Shown here: positions 29,564 to 38,631 of the stretch, piece by piece
How positions within the stretch are numbered: the stretch's first letter is position 1
Layout of the letters: each line of letters begins with the position of its first letter
Source: Cellvibrio mixtus subsp. mixtus J3-8
GTDB lineage: Bacteria > Pseudomonadota > Gammaproteobacteria > Pseudomonadales > Cellvibrionaceae
NCBI RefSeq assembly: GCF_000766945.1
Contig: NZ_KN266207.1
Location: forward strand, 19,379-77,940
Reading direction: 5' to 3'
Length of the DNA stretch: 58,562 bases
Notes under the pieces: model-generated
Database searches by the model: none
What the model was told of the DNA's origin: nothing
What the model saw: the letters and a program-made list of their open reading frames with translations, nothing else
Made by a program: the position numbers and the translations under genes

Positions 29564-31078
29564 ATGAAAATGCTGGAATCTCTAATCGAAGCTGTCGCAC
29601 CCCGTGCTGCGCTTAAGCGTGCGCTAGCGCGAAAGGCAATTGATTTGCTGGATGTTCGTGCCGGTTACGATGCTGCAGGTCGCGGGCGCCGTGGAATGCG
29701 TGGACGTGGCACCACTCAAAACGCCGAGTCCCGCCGCTCATTGGTATTCATGCGCAACAATGCAAGAGAACTGCAGCGAAATAATCCTTACGCTGCGAGT
29801 GCATTGCAGGCCGTCGTATCGGGTACTGTTGGCAGCGGCATTAAACCCGTTGCCAGTCACCCAACAAGCAAAAAAAAGAAAAAGCTTGCCGATGAATTAA
29901 TGTCTGAGTGGGCTAACAGCGTTGCGTGCGATTTTGATGGCCGTCTTAATCTGTTCGGATTGCAAGCGTTATCAATGCAAACCGAATCATTAAGTGGTGA
30001 AGCGTTGGTTGTTCGCAGATTCGTGAATGATCCAACGATGAGAATTCCATTAAAGCTGCAGCTATTGGAAGGTGATTTCCTTGATCACACTAAGGATACC
30101 CCGTTAACAAATGGCGATACCGTAACCCAAGGTATTCAGGTTCGTGACGGTGTTCGCCAATTCTATTTTCTCCATGATTGTCATCCTGGGGAATCAGGTG
30201 TGCATGGTCTCACATCAAAGCCGGTCAGCGCCGACCAAGTTGCGCACATTTATGACATGGTTCGCCCGGGCCAAATGCGCGGTGTTCCTCGTGGTGTATC
30301 TGCGTTCACGCGATTAAAACTGCTAGATGATTATCAAGATGCGCGTCTTGAACTTCAAAAAATGGCCAGCTGTATTGCTGGCTTTATTTTTAATGAGGAC
30401 AACGATTCGGCGAAAGGTGATGTGCTTCCTTCACGGTTGGAGCCGGGAATGCTTGCACGTTTGAATGGTGATGAGCGGATCGCGTTTAACACTCCGCCCA
30501 ATAGTTCAGACCATGCGAGTTTTGTTGTTCCTGAGCAGCGAATTATTGCTACCGCTTGGGGAATTACTTATGAAGCGCTTACCGGTGATTACAGCGATGT
30601 GAATTTCGCTAGTGGAAAAATGGGCCGCATCCAGATGTTTAGCAATGTGCATCGCTGGCGATTCAATATGTTGATCCCACAGTTTTGCAAAAACATTGAG
30701 CGCTGGTTTTTGGAAGCAGCGAAAGTAAGAGGTTATGACCTCTCTGGTGTGACATTCGATTGGACACCTCCTAAAAAAGAAATTCTCGACCCTGCTGCAG
30801 AAATTCCCGCAATCATTAAAGAAATTCGTGCTGGTCTCAATAGCTTCCAAGGCGCGTGTCGTGAACGTGGGATTGACCCTGAATTGCTGTTAAAACAAAT
30901 CAAAGAAGATATTGATTTGTTCGACCAGTATGGATTGGTCCTCGATATCGATCCGCGTCGAACAACCAGCAGCGGCCAGATGCAGTCAGTCGGTAATGCT
31001 GCAGAGGGAGTGGATCTATCAACGAACGACAAAGGTATTCCCGGAGAAGATGATGAAGAATTTAAAAAAGCCGCATAA
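29564..31078 (+). CDS. Portal protein (lambda gpB family)
   Basis: 504 aa. Typical N-terminal pattern MRNNARELQRNNPYAASALQ and VSGTVGSGIKP, then DMVRPGQMRGVPRGVSAF. It forms the dodecameric channel in the capsid vertex. Its 3' end overlaps the start of the protease-capsid gene by 26 bases. Confidence 0.93.
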   Translation: MKMLESLIEAVAPRAALKRALARKAIDLLDVRAGYDAAGRGRRGMRGRGTTQNAESRRSLVFMRNNARELQRNNPYAASALQAVVSGTVGSGIKPVASHPTSKKKKKLADELMSEWANSVACDFDGRLNLFGLQALSMQTESLSGEALVVRRFVNDPTMRIPLKLQLLEGDFLDHTKDTPLTNGDTVTQGIQVRDGVRQFYFLHDCHPGESGVHGLTSKPVSADQVAHIYDMVRPGQMRGVPRGVSAFTRLKLLDDYQDARLELQKMASCIAGFIFNEDNDSAKGDVLPSRLEPGMLARLNGDERIAFNTPPNSSDHASFVVPEQRIIATAWGITYEALTGDYSDVNFASGKMGRIQMFSNVHRWRFNMLIPQFCKNIERWFLEAAKVRGYDLSGVTFDWTPPKKEILDPAAEIPAIIKEIRAGLNSFQGACRERGIDPELLLKQIKEDIDLFDQYGLVLDIDPRRTTSSGQMQSVGNAAEGVDLSTNDKGIPGEDDEEFKKAA

Positions 31079-33281
31079 CTTTTTTTGTGATGTGAGCGCA
31101 GGCGCCTTAGATACAAAAAATAGCATTAGTGCAAGTGGCGAGCTGCTGCTGTATGGGGTGATCGGGGAATGGTGGGATGGCCTTGATGCGCTGTCCATCG
31201 TTACTCAATTGAACGCCATGCCAGGCAGTGAAATTGTAGTGCGTATTCAGTCACCAGGTGGGAGTGTTGCTGAAGGCTTGGCGATGTTTAACAACCTCAA
31301 GCAGTCGAGTAAGAAAGTCATCGTTTATATCGATGGAATTGCAGCGAGCATGGCAAGCGCGATTGCAATGGCTGGCGACGAAATCATTATCCCGAGTAAT
31401 GCATTGTTCATGTTGCACAAGCCGAGTGCGATGGTTGGAGGCAACGCAAACCAGTTGCGTGATTACGCGGATGATCTTGATGTTTATGAGGGGTCTCTGC
31501 TGCAAATTTATTCTGATCGTACTGGCAAAACGATGGATGAAATAAGAGCGCTTTTAGCGGATGGCAAAGACCACTATTTTCGTGGACAGGACGCAATTGA
31601 TTACGGTCTCGCAGATAAGTTGGCAGGTGATTATTCAATTCAGGCGAGTGCAAAACACATTGCAGCATTGGGCGTTCCTGCCGCCTATGCATCAACACTT
31701 TTTAAACCTACCGCGGCGGCCGCCGCATCAACTACAGAGGAAAATACGATGAAGATTAAAATCAAAGCCAAAGGTGGCGGCTGGCATTTTGTTCCGGCCA
31801 TTACAGCAGCTTTGGAAAATAGTTATAAAACTCCTGCAGAAATTATCGCTGCATTGGCCAAAAAAGGCATTCAAGTTACCGAAGCAGCTTTGAATGGTGA
31901 ATCTGAGGTCGATGAGCAAACTTTGGGGGCAATCGCAAGCGCCCTGGAAATTCCCCCGGTACAAAACGCTACGCCTTCCGCTCAAACAAATGGCCAGCCC
32001 CTGGATGCGGAAGCCGCGATTGCTCAAGAGCGTCAACGTGTTAAGGAGTTGCGTGAATTGGGAGTACAGGCAAGCGTCGACGTAGCGATCATAAATGCCT
32101 GGATTGACAGCGGTATGACGGTTCCCGAGGCGCGTGTAAAAGCATTGGAGGCGATGGCGCAGCGTGATAAGGATGGATCGCCGTCTTTCACTCACGTGCG
32201 GGTGGGATCAGGCGTTACGGCTGAAGCATTACGCGGTGCATTAGTTGGTGCGTTGCTTCATCGCGCAATGCCTGGCACGTTTAAGCTTGATCAGGTCAGT
32301 GCAGAATTCCGTACGTTTACCGTCATGGATATGATCAAGCAAGTGATGGCATATGCTGGTGAAAGTGTTAGCGGAAAAACTGTTTCAGATTTGATTGCAA
32401 TGGCCATGCACACTACCAGTGATTTCCCGCTCATTCTGCAGGAGTCCGCCAATAAAGTGCTTCGTAACGCTTATGCGCTTGCGCCCAATACCTATCAACA
32501 GATTGCAGTTAAAACGACCTCAAAAGATTTCCGCGCAAAACACTCATTGCAAATCGGTGGTGGTAGCGGTCTGGAAAAAGTGGGTGAGAACGGCGAATTT
32601 AAAGCCGGTTCTTTGAGTGAAAGTGATGACAGCTACAAGCTGGATACTTACGGAAAGCTGTTTCCGTTTACTCGCCAGTTAATGATCAATGACGATGTGG
32701 GTGCGTTGGTTCGTTTCTTCAACACTGTTGGCCTGCTTGCTGGCCGCAATGAAAACAAAATCGTTTGGAACCTGGTTAAATCAAACCCCAACTTGAGAGA
32801 CGGTATCCCTGTTTATTCAACGAATACCAAGCGCAAAAACCTGGTGACTGGTGCTGCCATTGATGAGGCAACAGCAACCAAGCTGAAAAAGTCTCACCGT
32901 CAAATGGTGGGGTTGGATGGCGAGCCTTTGAATATCGCACCGAAGTTCCTTGTTGTTAACTCTGAGCGTGAAGTAGAAGCTGCCAAGTTCTTGGAAATTG
33001 TTAATCCTTCCAAAACCTCTGACGTGAACATCTTTGCGCGCACCATGGATCTGATTGTTGAAACTCAATTGGATGGTGTGGCTAACAACCCATTCTGGAC
33101 TTTCGCTGATCCTGCATTGGTTCCTGCCATTGAATATGCGTATCTCGAAGGTGAAGAAGGTCCGGTGATTGAAGCGGATTGGGGTTTCGAGGTTGACGGC
33201 ATGACCTTGAAAATCCGCCACGATTTCGGTGCCGGTTTTGTGGATTATCGTGGTACTGCACAAAGCACTGGCGCAGCTTAA
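31053..33281 (+). CDS. ClpP-like prohead protease / major capsid protein fusion
   Basis: 742 aa with GGAG before ATG 31053. Residues 1-230: S14/ClpP-type protease with IQSPGGSVAEG, the Ser in IAASMASAIAMAG and the His in LFMLHKPS. Then a linker with scaffold-like charged helices (about 235-380), then a HK97/Mu-like major capsid domain to the end. Such fusions are known in pseudomonad phages. An in-frame ATG at 31749 with GAGG may give a separate scaffold-capsid product. Confidence 0.9.
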   Translation: MKNLKKPHNFFCDVSAGALDTKNSISASGELLLYGVIGEWWDGLDALSIVTQLNAMPGSEIVVRIQSPGGSVAEGLAMFNNLKQSSKKVIVYIDGIAASMASAIAMAGDEIIIPSNALFMLHKPSAMVGGNANQLRDYADDLDVYEGSLLQIYSDRTGKTMDEIRALLADGKDHYFRGQDAIDYGLADKLAGDYSIQASAKHIAALGVPAAYASTLFKPTAAAAASTTEENTMKIKIKAKGGGWHFVPAITAALENSYKTPAEIIAALAKKGIQVTEAALNGESEVDEQTLGAIASALEIPPVQNATPSAQTNGQPLDAEAAIAQERQRVKELRELGVQASVDVAIINAWIDSGMTVPEARVKALEAMAQRDKDGSPSFTHVRVGSGVTAEALRGALVGALLHRAMPGTFKLDQVSAEFRTFTVMDMIKQVMAYAGESVSGKTVSDLIAMAMHTTSDFPLILQESANKVLRNAYALAPNTYQQIAVKTTSKDFRAKHSLQIGGGSGLEKVGENGEFKAGSLSESDDSYKLDTYGKLFPFTRQLMINDDVGALVRFFNTVGLLAGRNENKIVWNLVKSNPNLRDGIPVYSTNTKRKNLVTGAAIDEATATKLKKSHRQMVGLDGEPLNIAPKFLVVNSEREVEAAKFLEIVNPSKTSDVNIFARTMDLIVETQLDGVANNPFWTFADPALVPAIEYAYLEGEEGPVIEADWGFEVDGMTLKIRHDFGAGFVDYRGTAQSTGAA

Positions 33282-33305
33282 TAGATAATCTTTTTTGACC
33301 TACAG

Positions 33306-33329
33306 AAAGCGGCTTATGCCGCTTTTTTT
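33306..33329 (+). terminator. Attenuating terminator after the capsid gene
   Basis: AAAGCGGC (33306-33313), loop TTAT, GCCGCTTT (33318-33325), T run to 33329. It lies within the late operon, so it probably reduces expression of downstream genes relative to capsid. Confidence 0.88.
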
Positions 33330-33344
33330 ATTGAGGAATTTGAA

Positions 33345-33674
33345 ATGAAAAATTTTGTGCAAAAGGGCCGGACGGTTACCTTCACTGCTTCTGCAGCTTT
33401 GGCTTCGGGTGCCGGCGTTATGTTAAATGCGACCTTGTTTGGTGTGAATAGCAACGATGTTGCTATCGGTGGAACTGGCGAAGCTGTGATTGAAGATGTG
33501 TTCGCACTTCCTAAAGCCGCGATTACTAACGCGCAATTCGCAGCTGCCTACTGGGATAACACCAACAAGGTCACTACGAACGTGGCAAGTGGTAACGCGC
33601 TTATTGGTGTGTACACCGAAGCAGGTGGCCCCGGTGTTCAATCCCCGGTGCGCCTGATTCCAAAGGCAGCGTAA
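33345..33674 (+). CDS. DUF2190-family head decoration-type protein
   Basis: 109 aa, beta-rich, starting MKNFVQKGRTVTFTASAALA with YWDNTNKVTTNV near the end, as in DUF2190 proteins found beside phage capsid genes. Probably a capsid decoration or stabilising protein. Confidence 0.82.
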   Translation: MKNFVQKGRTVTFTASAALASGAGVMLNATLFGVNSNDVAIGGTGEAVIEDVFALPKAAITNAQFAAAYWDNTNKVTTNVASGNALIGVYTEAGGPGVQSPVRLIPKAA

Positions 33675-33675
33675 C

Positions 33676-33993
33676 GTGAACTTTGATCGTTTGCACCACA
33701 ACACCGCCCGGACCCAGCTTCGCCTGCTGGGCGGTGTTGCTGGCACCTTCGAAAAAGGTGGCATCGTTACCGATCCAATTTTGGTACTTGTTGAACGGAA
33801 CGTACAAATGCCCGCTGACAATGGGCTTACATTGGAGCGCCGCAATATTGCCACGCTGTTGAAGCAAGAGGTTGGTGAAGTTAAGTCTGGAAATTTAATT
33901 ACTGTTGATGCTGAAACCTTAAAAGTTACCGACTTGATGAGTGATGACGGTTTTGTCGTAAAGGTATTTGTTCGTGGCTCAACCCCTGGCTAA
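33676..33993 (+). CDS. Head-tail connector protein
   Basis: 105 aa, GTG start. Beta-rich (TDPILVLVERNVQMPADNGL; NIATLLKQEVGEVKSG). Size and place fit the gpFII or ATP-binding sugar-transporter-like head-tail joining group. Assigned mainly by position. Confidence 0.6.
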   Translation: MNFDRLHHNTARTQLRLLGGVAGTFEKGGIVTDPILVLVERNVQMPADNGLTLERRNIATLLKQEVGEVKSGNLITVDAETLKVTDLMSDDGFVVKVFVRGSTPG

Positions 33994-34552
33994 ACAGATT
34001 AAAAGTCTGGAGCGAAAGCTAAAGGACTATTCCGAAAAAGAATTGCCACGTGCGAGTGCCAGTGCGCTTAATAAAATTACCGGGAAAGTCAAAACACATT
34101 TGGTTAGAACTGTCTCTAAAGACGTAAAAGTTCCAACCAAAATTTTAAACAAACAGGTTTTCACTTCGCGTGCCACAACAAAAAGTTTACGCGCATACGT
34201 GAAGTCATATCTGCGACCAATCGCTGCAGCTCGCCTGCTGCCTTTCAATATGCTGGTAAAAAACAGGACGCGAGGCACTAACCGGCGCGGTGTGCGCGTC
34301 GCCGGACAACAGTTTGATGGAGCGTTCATCAATGTGGGAATGTCCAGCGGTCGGGGTACAGGTAAGTATTCCAAGTTTTATATCTTGCGGCGGCTCGGTA
34401 AAGAGCGTTATCCCCTGGAGCAAATCACGATAAAAATTGATGAGACGGTGATGAATAATCAGTTGCCGATCGCACAGCGATTTATGCGTGAAGATTTTCA
34501 ACGAGAGTTGATTCGTCAACTTACTTACAGGATTAGTAAATATGCCAAATGA
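33974..34552 (+). CDS. Minor tail protein Z-like (GPZ)
   Basis: 192 aa from GTG 33974 (AAGG upstream). Strongly basic: RASASALNKITGKVKTHLVR, VPTKILNKQVF and IRQLTYRISK are the family pattern of prophage minor tail protein Z, which connects tail and head. It overlaps the genes on either side. Confidence 0.82.
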   Translation: MAQPLAKQIKSLERKLKDYSEKELPRASASALNKITGKVKTHLVRTVSKDVKVPTKILNKQVFTSRATTKSLRAYVKSYLRPIAAARLLPFNMLVKNRTRGTNRRGVRVAGQQFDGAFINVGMSSGRGTGKYSKFYILRRLGKERYPLEQITIKIDETVMNNQLPIAQRFMREDFQRELIRQLTYRISKYAK

Positions 34553-34919
34553 ACGTAAAGCGATACGCGATGCGATTACAGAGGTTTTAGAAAGCGTCTT
34601 GGATTTTCCTGTGTTTTCCGGGCGATCGATTGATGGGCGAGAGTTAACGGAATTTGTAAATGTGTATATCACGGATGGAGAAGTTTTTACTGAGGGGCTT
34701 GGGTCGCGAACGGAAGCAAGTGTATTGATTAGTTATCGGACAGACGACGAACTGACTGATGACCAATTAGATGAAAAAAGTGATCCGATTGCGGAAGCGA
34801 TGGAATCACATGATTTTGGTGGTGTGATGCAGGGAATTATACCGGCTGGCTTTGAATATTTGGATGAGCGTGAGCGTGGTTACGATGGAATCAGTTTGCG
34901 TTATTTAGTGATTTATTAA
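34542..34919 (+). CDS. Tail terminator (gpU-like)
   Basis: 125 aa, starting RKAIRDAITEVLESVLDFPV with a beta-rich centre. Size, overlap with the GPZ gene and position before the tail tube gene match lambda gpU-type tail terminators. Ten-base overlap with the preceding gene. Confidence 0.72.
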   Translation: MPNERKAIRDAITEVLESVLDFPVFSGRSIDGRELTEFVNVYITDGEVFTEGLGSRTEASVLISYRTDDELTDDQLDEKSDPIAEAMESHDFGGVMQGIIPAGFEYLDERERGYDGISLRYLVIY

Positions 34920-34933
34920 CCTGGAGAAATCTT

Positions 34934-35371
34934 ATGGCACTTTCGGAAAATGTGAAGCTTGGTGCAGGCGCCAAGCTTTCATACAGAGTTGGTGGTGGCA
35001 GCGGAGCTTTTACGTTGCTGCCAAATGCTTTAGTTATTGGGCCTGTGGGGGCGCAAGGCGGATTTGTGGATGTCACTCCAATTATGGAGATTACTGAAGA
35101 ATCAATTCGCGGTCCTTTGACAGCACCTGAGCTTCAGATGGAGTTTAACCATCAGCCCGGCAAAGAAGCCTATGCAACGTTTCTTGCTACGGCGCGTGAT
35201 CGTACTATTGATCAGATAGAGATTCAGATTGATTACTCCACGGGTGACCGCTGTACTCTCGTAGCAATTCCTAACGGCGTTCAGGTCGCAAGCCCTGAGC
35301 GTTCAGTGCAACAAAAGGCGACTGTGTTTCTAAAGCAGTCAGGCGATGAAGTTTGGTCAACGGCGGCTTAA
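34934..35371 (+). CDS. Major tail tube protein (gpV-like)
   Basis: 145 aa with GGAG before the ATG. Beta-sandwich type sequence: LGAGAKLSYRVGG, LQMEFNHQPGKEAY, IQIDYSTGDRCTL. Comes just before the frameshifted chaperone pair and tape measure, as tail tube genes do. Confidence 0.8.
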   Translation: MALSENVKLGAGAKLSYRVGGGSGAFTLLPNALVIGPVGAQGGFVDVTPIMEITEESIRGPLTAPELQMEFNHQPGKEAYATFLATARDRTIDQIEIQIDYSTGDRCTLVAIPNGVQVASPERSVQQKATVFLKQSGDEVWSTAA

Positions 35372-35374
35372 GGT

Positions 35375-35716
35375 ATGTCATTTTCATTTTCGGAATTAAA
35401 AAAGGGCTCGCTCAAGTTAGCGCCGGTACCGGTTGATGTAAGCGGGGTGAAAGAGCCGATTATTGTGCATCAGTTTTCTGCAGCGCAAATGTCCGTAGTG
35501 ATGGCTGACCATGAAGGCGAAAGCAGCGATGCGGAAATAGTTTTGTTCAACAGGCTTTTAATTTTTTTGAACGGTTTTGATTACGTGCCGACTGAAGAAG
35601 ATCGCGCAATATTGGTAGACAATTTTGCGCAATGGCAAATCCGCGAGTTGTATTCAAAGGTGTTAAAGCTTAACGGGTTCGGCCCGGATGCATTGCGAGA
35701 AGCGGAAAAAAACTAA
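35375..35716 (+). CDS. Tail assembly chaperone, frame-0 product (gpG-like)
   Basis: 113 aa. It prevents premature polymerisation of the tail tube and coats the tape measure. Its last codons contain the slippery heptamer A-AAA-AAC (35707-35713) directly before the stop. A -1 slip reads through into the 35719 frame, giving a GT-type fusion. Located between the tail tube and tape measure genes. Confidence 0.82.
   Translation: MSFSFSELKKGSLKLAPVPVDVSGVKEPIIVHQFSAAQMSVVMADHEGESSDAEIVLFNRLLIFLNGFDYVPTEEDRAILVDNFAQWQIRELYSKVLKLNGFGPDALREAEKN
35707..35713 (+). other. Programmed -1 ribosomal frameshift site
   Basis: A-AAA-AAC in the correct zero-frame phase (GAA AAA AAC TAA). After slipping, reading continues CTA AGA ATG into the 35719 gene without a stop. 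Confidence 0.85.
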
Positions 35717-35718
35717 GA

Positions 35719-36069
35719 ATGGACCCTGAACTTTTGTTCAGGGTCCGTCTCGCTGCGATGTTCGGTTGTCCTATCTGGCAGGTGGGGGAATTGGTGCCTG
35801 CCAGCGAATTGCCAATATGGCGTGCTTTCTACAATCGGGAGCCTTGGGGGTTTGAGGCGAACGATATGTTATCCAGTAAAAATGCATACCACCACGCGCT
35901 CACTAGTGGCCGCGTTCAACCAGGTGTGACATATCACGATTTTATGTTTACCGACCCCTACGAATCACTAAGTCTCACCACTGAACAATACGAAAGCTTG
36001 GACGAAGATGAGCAATTAGCTTATGCGCGTCGGCAGGTTGCCGCCGCAAAAAAAGCAACCGGCTCGTAA
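35719..36069 (+). CDS. Tail assembly chaperone, T-like extension (frameshift product)
   Basis: 116 aa in the -1 frame relative to the upstream gene. WQVGELVPASELPIWRAFYN is the family pattern of gpT/DUF4035-type C-terminal extensions. There is no good ribosome site before its ATG, consistent with expression as a fusion through the slippery site. Confidence 0.8.
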   Translation: MDPELLFRVRLAAMFGCPIWQVGELVPASELPIWRAFYNREPWGFEANDMLSSKNAYHHALTSGRVQPGVTYHDFMFTDPYESLSLTTEQYESLDEDEQLAYARRQVAAAKKATGS

Positions 36070-36097
36070 CTGCTGCAATTATCACAGGCGTTGAAAA

Positions 36098-38251
36098 GTG
36101 ACTAAGAAAATCATTGAAACGTTTATTACTGAACTGAAAACGGAAGGGGCAAAATTTAGTGCTGGTCTTGGTAAATCCCTGAAGGAAGCTGAAAAATGGG
36201 GTGAGCGTGTTACTAAAATAACCAGCGGTATTGTCATTGGCGGAATCGGAAGCACTGCTGCATTTACTGCAGGTTTGGCCGCAATCACAAGGGGGGCGAT
36301 TGAGACAGCAGACGCATTTGATGAGCAGTCACAGCGGGTAAATATTTCTGCTGAAGATTTAAGTGCGTATGCGTATCAAGCCCAATATGCCGGTGTGGCG
36401 CAAGAGGAATTAAACGCTGCCTGGGTGAAGTTGAATAAGACTTCATCGGATGCCTATTTGGGCGTTGGCAAGGGCGCGGATGCATTTGAGAAGTTGGGTA
36501 TTAGTGCGGAAGGTGCAGACGGAAAAATAAAAAGTAATGCCCAATTGATCGGCGAGCTTGCCGATAAATTTCAAGACTTTGAAGATGGACCGCTTGAAAC
36601 ATCCATCGCCATGGATATTTTCGGCAAATCGGTTGGCCCCAAATTATTACCAATGCTGAACGACGGTAAGGAGGGTATGGAGGTGTTTAGGGAAGAAGCT
36701 GAGCGCATGGGTAAAATTGTACGTAATGACACCGCTGCAGCAGCTGGTCAATTCAACGATAACTTGGACAAGCTGCATAACTCTATCGATGGTTTAGGTT
36801 TGCTTATCGCGCAGGAAGCGCTGCCTACTCTTGTCGAGCTTACCGACACCTTCAATGATCCGGACACCCAGCAAGGGCTAACTAATATTGCTGTTGGTAT
36901 TTTGAATATTGGTGCAGCCATCGTTGACACAATGGTTGAAGCTGCAAATTTCTCTCGATGGGTCGGTGAGGAAATTGCCTCATATTCTGGAATTCACAGT
37001 GACGATATTGTGCGTCTGGAGCAGCGTCGGGACCAAATACTTACAAGCTTAAACGGCGATATTTGGGACCGTTTCACCAAGGGCGGTAATACTGATTTTG
37101 TTGATTCAATTTTTGGTGATAAGGGTAAGCTGGAAGCGCGGCTGCAGGATGAATTAAAAACGATTGATGGAATGTTAAAAGAGGCTTACCAGGCGCAACA
37201 GCGCGAAGCGGTAGCGTCTCGCACTGCGGCAGCGAATGCTGCCAAAACACCTCCTCCTGAAAAGGAAAAAAAATCCACGTTCAATATTCAAAGCGCGTCC
37301 TCCAAAAAGAATTCCGAATGGGAGCTTGAGCAGCAAAAGGAAATGCGTGAAGTAATGGACCGTGAGAATCGAGCGCGCGAGGAAGCTGATAAAGAAGTGC
37401 AGATTCAGCGTGAAAAATTTTCTCGCATTCATGAGGAGGCTTTGGAAGCAGATAAAAAAGTTATCGATTTGGAAAGTTATCGCTACAAGCGACAACAGGA
37501 CGAACTCGAAAAAGAGCTGGCCGATTTAAAGAAAAAGGGTCTGTTGACTGCAGAGCTGGAGGCAGAATTTCAGACTGCGCGTGAAGAGCAAGAGGCCACC
37601 CACCAAAGTCGGCTTAAGGAGATAAAAAAACAGGCTGCTGCAGATGAAGTAAAAATGCGGCAAGTACAGTTGGCCGGTGCGGAAACATTGTTTTCATCAT
37701 TGGGTGATCTTGCTGAAGAGTTTGGAAGTAAAAGCTCCCGGTTGCGCAAAGCGTTATTGATCGCTGAAAAGGCGGCATCTATAGCGAGGGCAACCATTGC
37801 AATTAAAACTGGTATCGCGGAAGCAGCAGCAAACCCGTGGCCAACCAACTTAGCTGCAATGGCTACAGTAGCGGCTGCGACGGCTGGGGTGCTTACTGAT
37901 ATCAAGTCGGTAAATGTCGCGGGGATCGCGCATGGTGGTCTCGACAATGTTCCCAAAGAAGCTACTTATCTGCTGGATAAGGGTGAGCGAGTTTTAAGTC
38001 CGCTACAAAACCGCGACCTCACATCGTTCCTAAAGTCTGGTGGCGGTGGCGGCGGGTCAATAAAAATTGAAGTAATTAATAGCGCAACCAATCAGGCAAT
38101 GGAAGCTGAGGCATCGATGATCAATGAAGACACATTGCGAATTGTTTTGAAAGCGGTTGATCGCCAGCTTCGAGATGACCTTGGTAATGGTCGTGGTGTT
38201 TTTCGACAAATGGAAAGCCGCTATGGCTTAGCTGTTAAGGGGGCTTATTAA
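36098..38251 (+). CDS. Tail tape measure protein
   Basis: 717 aa, GTG start. N-terminal hydrophobic-helical region (about 30-80), a domain with DIFGKSVGPKLLPML typical of tape measures, long charged coiled coils (about 405-525) and a Gly-rich hydrophobic C-terminus. Its length sets tail length; about 700 residues suggests a tail near 100 nm by the usual 0.15 nm per residue rule. Confidence 0.9.
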   Translation: MTKKIIETFITELKTEGAKFSAGLGKSLKEAEKWGERVTKITSGIVIGGIGSTAAFTAGLAAITRGAIETADAFDEQSQRVNISAEDLSAYAYQAQYAGVAQEELNAAWVKLNKTSSDAYLGVGKGADAFEKLGISAEGADGKIKSNAQLIGELADKFQDFEDGPLETSIAMDIFGKSVGPKLLPMLNDGKEGMEVFREEAERMGKIVRNDTAAAAGQFNDNLDKLHNSIDGLGLLIAQEALPTLVELTDTFNDPDTQQGLTNIAVGILNIGAAIVDTMVEAANFSRWVGEEIASYSGIHSDDIVRLEQRRDQILTSLNGDIWDRFTKGGNTDFVDSIFGDKGKLEARLQDELKTIDGMLKEAYQAQQREAVASRTAAANAAKTPPPEKEKKSTFNIQSASSKKNSEWELEQQKEMREVMDRENRAREEADKEVQIQREKFSRIHEEALEADKKVIDLESYRYKRQQDELEKELADLKKKGLLTAELEAEFQTAREEQEATHQSRLKEIKKQAAADEVKMRQVQLAGAETLFSSLGDLAEEFGSKSSRLRKALLIAEKAASIARATIAIKTGIAEAAANPWPTNLAAMATVAAATAGVLTDIKSVNVAGIAHGGLDNVPKEATYLLDKGERVLSPLQNRDLTSFLKSGGGGGGSIKIEVINSATNQAMEAEASMINEDTLRIVLKAVDRQLRDDLGNGRGVFRQMESRYGLAVKGAY

Positions 38252-38252
38252 A

Positions 38253-38630
38253 ATGAGTTATCCAATTTGGCCCGAGTCACTTCCCCAGCAATTTATGAGA
38301 GACGGTTTCGCTAATTCCGGTGAGCTGCCAGTTCGCCGGCAACAAATGGAATCGGGTCTTGATCGTGTTACGCGAGTTTCTTCATCGACAATAAAAACCA
38401 ACACTTATTCAATCGTAGTTGATGAAAAACAGATGGCAGATTTTTGGAGTTTTTTTGAAAGGGATGCAAATGCTGGTGCTGATTTAATTCAAGCACCGAT
38501 GTTAACCGGCAACGCTGTCGGCATGCATTTATGCAGATTTACAACTTACCCAACTATTGCCAGGCATGGTGTTAAGTGGAAGATCTCTTTCACGTTAGAA
38601 ACTGATGAACAATTTATTAATTGGAGTTGA
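38253..38630 (+). CDS. Minor tail protein (gpM-like position)
   Basis: 125 aa, starts 2 bases after the tape measure stop. YPIWPESLPQQFMRDGF and a beta-rich end. Position after the tape measure suggests a tail-tip or gpM-type protein; family match not certain. Confidence 0.6.
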   Translation: MSYPIWPESLPQQFMRDGFANSGELPVRRQQMESGLDRVTRVSSSTIKTNTYSIVVDEKQMADFWSFFERDANAGADLIQAPMLTGNAVGMHLCRFTTYPTIARHGVKWKISFTLETDEQFINWS

Positions 38631-38631
38631 T

